NCBI GenBank assembly: GCA_030834825.1
Contig: JAUQXC010000430.1
Span: 1-39,243 of the forward strand
Source of the DNA: Thermoflexales bacterium
GTDB taxonomy: Bacteria > Chloroflexota > Anaerolineae > Fen-1058
Direction: 5' to 3'
DNA: 39,243 nt
How positions within the stretch are numbered: the stretch's first letter is position 1; the number at the start of each line of letters is the position of its first letter. Both the position numbers and the translations under genes were made by a program. Positions 35,822-39,243 of the stretch are shown in pieces. The notes under the pieces were generated by a model. That model was not told the origin of the DNA, made no database searches, and saw only the letters and a program-made list of their open reading frames with translations.

Positions 35822-35852
35822 AATCCGATCGGGCGCGTGGCGCGATCGGATT
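35822..35852 (-). promoter_or_regulatory. Hairpin immediately after the potC stop codon, upstream of potD1
   Basis: AATCCGATCG-ggcgcgtggcg-CGATCGGATT, 10-bp perfect arms. Confidence 0.65.
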
Positions 35853-36691
35853 TACGCCACCCGCCGCTGTACTCGATTGGAAACAACCAGCGCCGCCAAG
35901 ACGACCAGGATCCACATCGTTGACAGCGCGTTGACCTCCGGAGTCACGGTGCGCCGCAGCAAACCATACACATAGATCGGCAGCGTCGTCGAACCCGGTC
36001 CGTTGGTAAAGAATGTGATGATAAAGTCGTCCAGCGACAGCGTGAAGGCCAGCATCGCTCCGGCCAGCACGCCAGGCATGATCAGCGGCAGCGTGATACG
36101 GCGGAACGTCGTCCAGGCATTCGCGCCCAGATCGGCGGCCGCTTCTTCCACCGCGCGATCGAAGCTATGCAGGCGCGTGCGCACCGTCAAGGTGACGAAG
36201 GGCACACTAAACGCCACATGCGAGATGATGACGGTGCCCAGACCCAGGCCCAGCCGTTGAGCCGGAGCCAGATCGAAGGTGGTGTTAACAAAGCGGAACA
36301 CGGTGTTGAATAACACCAGGATACCGATGCCCATTACGATCTCCGGGATTACAATGGGAATGTACAACGAGGCCTCGGCGAACAGTTTCAACTTGAAGGT
36401 GTGCCGCTGTAAAGCCAACGCCGCCATTGTGCCGATAAGGGTGGACAACACGGTGGATGTGAGGGCGATCTTCAGGGTGTTCACGGACGCATCCAGCGCG
36501 TCCTGATTCTGGAAGACGCGGCAGAACCAGTAAAATGGTCCGCAGGCGTCACGATTGACAATCCCCTCGAAGACCACGTTCTGCCGCGAGGAGTTGAACG
36601 CAAACACCACCAGCACGACAATGGGCAGGTAAAGAAAACCGTACACCAGAATGGTCGACAGCGTCAGCCAGGGCGAGCGGCGGCGGCTCAT
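35852..36691 (-). CDS. potC: Spermidine/putrescine ABC transporter permease PotC
   Basis: Multiple [79 protein letters not shown]. Confidence 0.92.
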   Translation of the reverse strand: MSRRRSPWLTLSTILVYGFLYLPIVVLVVFAFNSSRQNVVFEGIVNRDACGPFYWFCRVFQNQDALDASVNTLKIALTSTVLSTLIGTMAALALQRHTFKLKLFAEASLYIPIVIPEIVMGIGILVLFNTVFRFVNTTFDLAPAQRLGLGLGTVIISHVAFSVPFVTLTVRTRLHSFDRAVEEAAADLGANAWTTFRRITLPLIMPGVLAGAMLAFTLSLDDFIITFFTNGPGSTTLPIYVYGLLRRTVTPEVNALSTMWILVVLAALVVSNRVQRRVA

Positions 36692-37536
36692 GTGATCGCC
36701 ACCTCCTCGCCGAAGCCAAACTTCCGCGTGTAGATGATCATGACGATCAGCGTCATGCCCATCAAGATCACCGAGGCCGCCGAACCGAAGGTAGGATCAC
36801 GCGCATCCAGGAACTGGCCCTGAATCAGGTTCCCGACCAGTTCAAATTGCTTGCCGCCCAGAATATCGGAGACAACGAAGGTGCCCATGACGGGCACGAA
36901 GACCAGCAACGTCCCGGCCACCACGCCCGGCAATGACAGCGGCAGCGTCACTTTTAAGAACGTCCGCAGCGAGTTCGCGCCCAGGTCGGCCGCCGCCTCA
37001 TACAGCGACGGATCGATCTTCTCCAACGAGGTGTACATCGGCAGGATCATGAAGGGAATGAATTCATACACCATGCCCACCAGCACGGCCTGCGGCGTAT
37101 AGAGCAGGTCGAACGCACGCAGGATGCGAATCCAGGCATAAACGCGGATCACAAAGTTGGTCCACAAGGGAATGAGGATTAGAAACAGCAGCATATTCCG
37201 GCGGCGAGCGGGGGCGCGTGCAACATAGTAGGCCAGCGGATATCCCAGCACGATGGTCAAGAGCGTCGTCGCCAGGGCCAACCCGACTGAGCGCACCAGG
37301 ATTCTCAAGTACAGTGAATCGAAACAAACGGCAGCGCCGTCGCCGCAATTTGTCTTGATGCCGGCCAGCCGGATGTAATTATGAAGCGAGAAAGTGTAGA
37401 TGACATTGCCATCGGGATCGCGCTGCCCGAAGGAGGTGACGACAATCAAGATGAGCGGCACGATCAACAGTCCGATCATCCACAGCATGGCCGGTGTCGC
37501 GAGCAGCGTCCCCTGCACTGATTTGCTCTCACGCAT
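36688..37536 (-). CDS. potB: Spermidine/putrescine ABC transporter permease PotB
   Basis: [64 protein letters not shown]. Confidence 0.92.
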   Translation of the reverse strand: MRESKSVQGTLLATPAMLWMIGLLIVPLILIVVTSFGQRDPDGNVIYTFSLHNYIRLAGIKTNCGDGAAVCFDSLYLRILVRSVGLALATTLLTIVLGYPLAYYVARAPARRRNMLLFLILIPLWTNFVIRVYAWIRILRAFDLLYTPQAVLVGMVYEFIPFMILPMYTSLEKIDPSLYEAAADLGANSLRTFLKVTLPLSLPGVVAGTLLVFVPVMGTFVVSDILGGKQFELVGNLIQGQFLDARDPTFGSAASVILMGMTLIVMIIYTRKFGFGEEVAIT

Positions 37537-37541
37537 CACGC

Positions 37542-38648
37542 TTACTCCACCAGCACCCGGGCGGACTCGACCGCAAAGCCCACCCACACACTGTCGCCTT
37601 CATTCGCCAGCGGGCGCGAATAGCCCGGCATGTCGTTCTGCTCGCGCACGCGCACCAGTTGGTCGCCTGGCAGCCTCACACTGTAGTGGGTATCGGTGCC
37701 GATGTAGACGATGTTGGTCACCCGGCCTTCAAACCAGTTGGGCAGCCGCGTGCCCGAGCGGATGTGCATCTTCTCCGGGCGGACCGCCACGGTGACAGAC
37801 TGCCCGGTGTTAAGCGCCTGATCGGATTTGGCTTCCACCCACACGCCGCTCGTTAACTCGACGCTGACGGTGTCGCCGTGCCGGGAATGAACCTTGCCCG
37901 TGATGAAGTTGGTATCGCCGATGAAGTCTGCGACGAAACGACAGTTGGGGCTTTCGTAAATGCCGCTCGAATCGCCCACCTGCAGCAGTTTACCGCGATT
38001 CATCACCGCGATGCGATCCGACATCGTTAACGCTTCTTCCTGATCGTGTGTCACGTAGATGAAGGTGATGCCCACCTCGCGCTGCAAGGTCTTCAATTCC
38101 AACTGCATCTCTTTGCGCAGTTTCAAGTCCAATGCGCCGAGCGGTTCGTCCAGCAGCAGCACTTCCGGTCGATTGACCAACGCGCGGGCCAGGGCCACGC
38201 GCTGCTGTTGACCGCCGGACAGCTGTTTGGGCTTGCGTTTTTCGTAGCCCGGCAAGCGGACCATGGCCAGCGCTTCCTGCACGCGCGGTTTGATCTCGAG
38301 CTGGGAGACGCCCTTCATTTGCAGGCCAAACGCCACGTTGTCGAAGATGGTCAGGTGGGGGAACAGCGCGTAGCTTTGGAAGACCGTGTTGACCGGTCGC
38401 TGGTAGGGCGGAGTTTTACCCATCGCTTTGCCGTGAATAAAAACCTCGCCGGAGGTGGGGAGTTCGAATCCCGCGATCATCCGCAGCGAGGTGGTTTTAC
38501 CGCAGCCCGAAGGGCCTAATAGCGAAAAAAATTCGCCGTCGTTGATTTGAAGGTTGACGTGGTTAACAGCGGCAAAGGCCTCACCTTTCTTTTCCGGCTC
38601 GGCAAATTCTTTCACCACGTCTCTCAATTCGACTGCAATCGCGGCCAT
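37542..38648 (-). CDS. potA: Spermidine/putrescine ABC transporter ATP-binding protein PotA
   Basis: Walker [26 protein letters not shown], Walker [31 protein letters not shown]-terminal TOBE-like region. Confidence 0.94.
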   Translation of the reverse strand: MAAIAVELRDVVKEFAEPEKKGEAFAAVNHVNLQINDGEFFSLLGPSGCGKTTSLRMIAGFELPTSGEVFIHGKAMGKTPPYQRPVNTVFQSYALFPHLTIFDNVAFGLQMKGVSQLEIKPRVQEALAMVRLPGYEKRKPKQLSGGQQQRVALARALVNRPEVLLLDEPLGALDLKLRKEMQLELKTLQREVGITFIYVTHDQEEALTMSDRIAVMNRGKLLQVGDSSGIYESPNCRFVADFIGDTNFITGKVHSRHGDTVSVELTSGVWVEAKSDQALNTGQSVTVAVRPEKMHIRSGTRLPNWFEGRVTNIVYIGTDTHYSVRLPGDQLVRVREQNDMPGYSRPLANEGDSVWVGFAVESARVLVE

Positions 38649-38855
38649 CCCAGCTCCTGTTGAAACGCTCGGGGACCCCACCGGGCGCAGGGTTAAAAAC
38701 AAAGCTGCGCGATTATAGCATCGCGCGGGATGAGGTGCAATACCCAAATACACCCGCTTGGTTAATGGTAACACGCCTGTCACGTAGCAGCCACGCTTGC
38801 AGGAAATCTCGCTCTGCGGTTCAATTGCAACACCTTGGCCATTCAGGAAGATTGA

Positions 38856-39243
38856 TTGACGACGACTACCCTCACTCCTCTGCCGCGCGCGGTGCGCCGC
38901 CGCGGGCTTATGGTTCTGTTGACGACGACCTTTTTGATGTGGGCCGGTTTTTTCATGGTGGTGCCGCTGCTATCGGTACACTTTGTAGACCAACTAGGCT
39001 GGGCCGCCGCCTCCATCGGACTGGTGCTGGCTCTGCGCCAGTTCGTGCAACAGACGCTGACCATCGTCAGCGGCGCGCTGGCCGATCGATTTGGCGCGAA
39101 GCAATTGATCCTGCTGGGCCTGATCGTGCGCACGATCGGATTTGCCGGAATGGCACAGGTGGACGCTCTATCTGCTTTGATCTTGACCGCCCTGCTGGCC
39201 GGAATCGGCGGGGCCTTGTTCGATTCGCCGACCGGCGCGTTGA
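38856..39243 (+). CDS. MFS transporter, N-terminal part (truncated by window edge)
   Basis: TTG start; TTTLTPLPRAVRRRGLMVLLTTTFLMWAGFFMVVPLLSVHFVDQLGWAAASIGLVLALRQFVQQTLTIVSGALADRFGAKQLILLGLIVRTIGF, open to the window end. Confidence 0.82.
   Translation, partial: MTTTTLTPLPRAVRRRGLMVLLTTTFLMWAGFFMVVPLLSVHFVDQLGWAAASIGLVLALRQFVQQTLTIVSGALADRFGAKQLILLGLIVRTIGFAGMAQVDALSALILTALLAGIGGALFDSPTGAL

Noticed and set aside
1-39243. CRISPR arrays, rRNA genes, prophage or classical transposase/IS elements
   Set aside because: I looked for regularly spaced repeats with unique spacers, rRNA-like sequence and transposase/integrase motifs and saw none; the 57-bp tRNA array has homologous, not unique, inter-repeat DNA.

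Overview
This 39 kb window is chromosomal. Its gene content (F420 genes, PotABCD, multi-domain surface proteins ending in [YF]LP[LS][IV]) looks like Chloroflexota/Anaerolineae, but that is inference. Most genes are ordinary: ParB (truncated), M24 peptidase, PanD, isochorismatase, TolB-type propellers, radical SAM, class D beta-lactamase-like lipoprotein, YjjX, amidohydrolase, TPR protein, amidase_3, an F420 cluster (FbiB-C-like reductase, CofD, CofC, LLM oxidoreductase), tRNA-Pro(UGG), HNH endonuclease, class III aminotransferase, PotABC plus two PotD paralogs, and a partial MFS transporter. The signals most worth following up are: (1) a 57-bp-period array of 5' partial tRNA-Pro copies lying between the intact tRNA-Pro and a freestanding HNH gene; (2) two REP/MITE-like GC-rich palindromic elements inserted in frame in cofD; (3) a tandem-duplication scar that retains fragments of both flanking genes between two transglutaminase-like paralogs; (4) a second tandem duplication that left a chimeric truncated amidohydrolase; (5) frame-independent enrichment of CGATCG; (6) a four-helix-bundle (S23-type) gene bracketed by short inverted repeats inside the F420 cluster; (7) a shared C-terminal [YF]LP motif on three exported proteins; (8) hairpins flanking potD1 in the polyamine operon. 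All similarity statements come from reading the sequence by eye; no database search was run.
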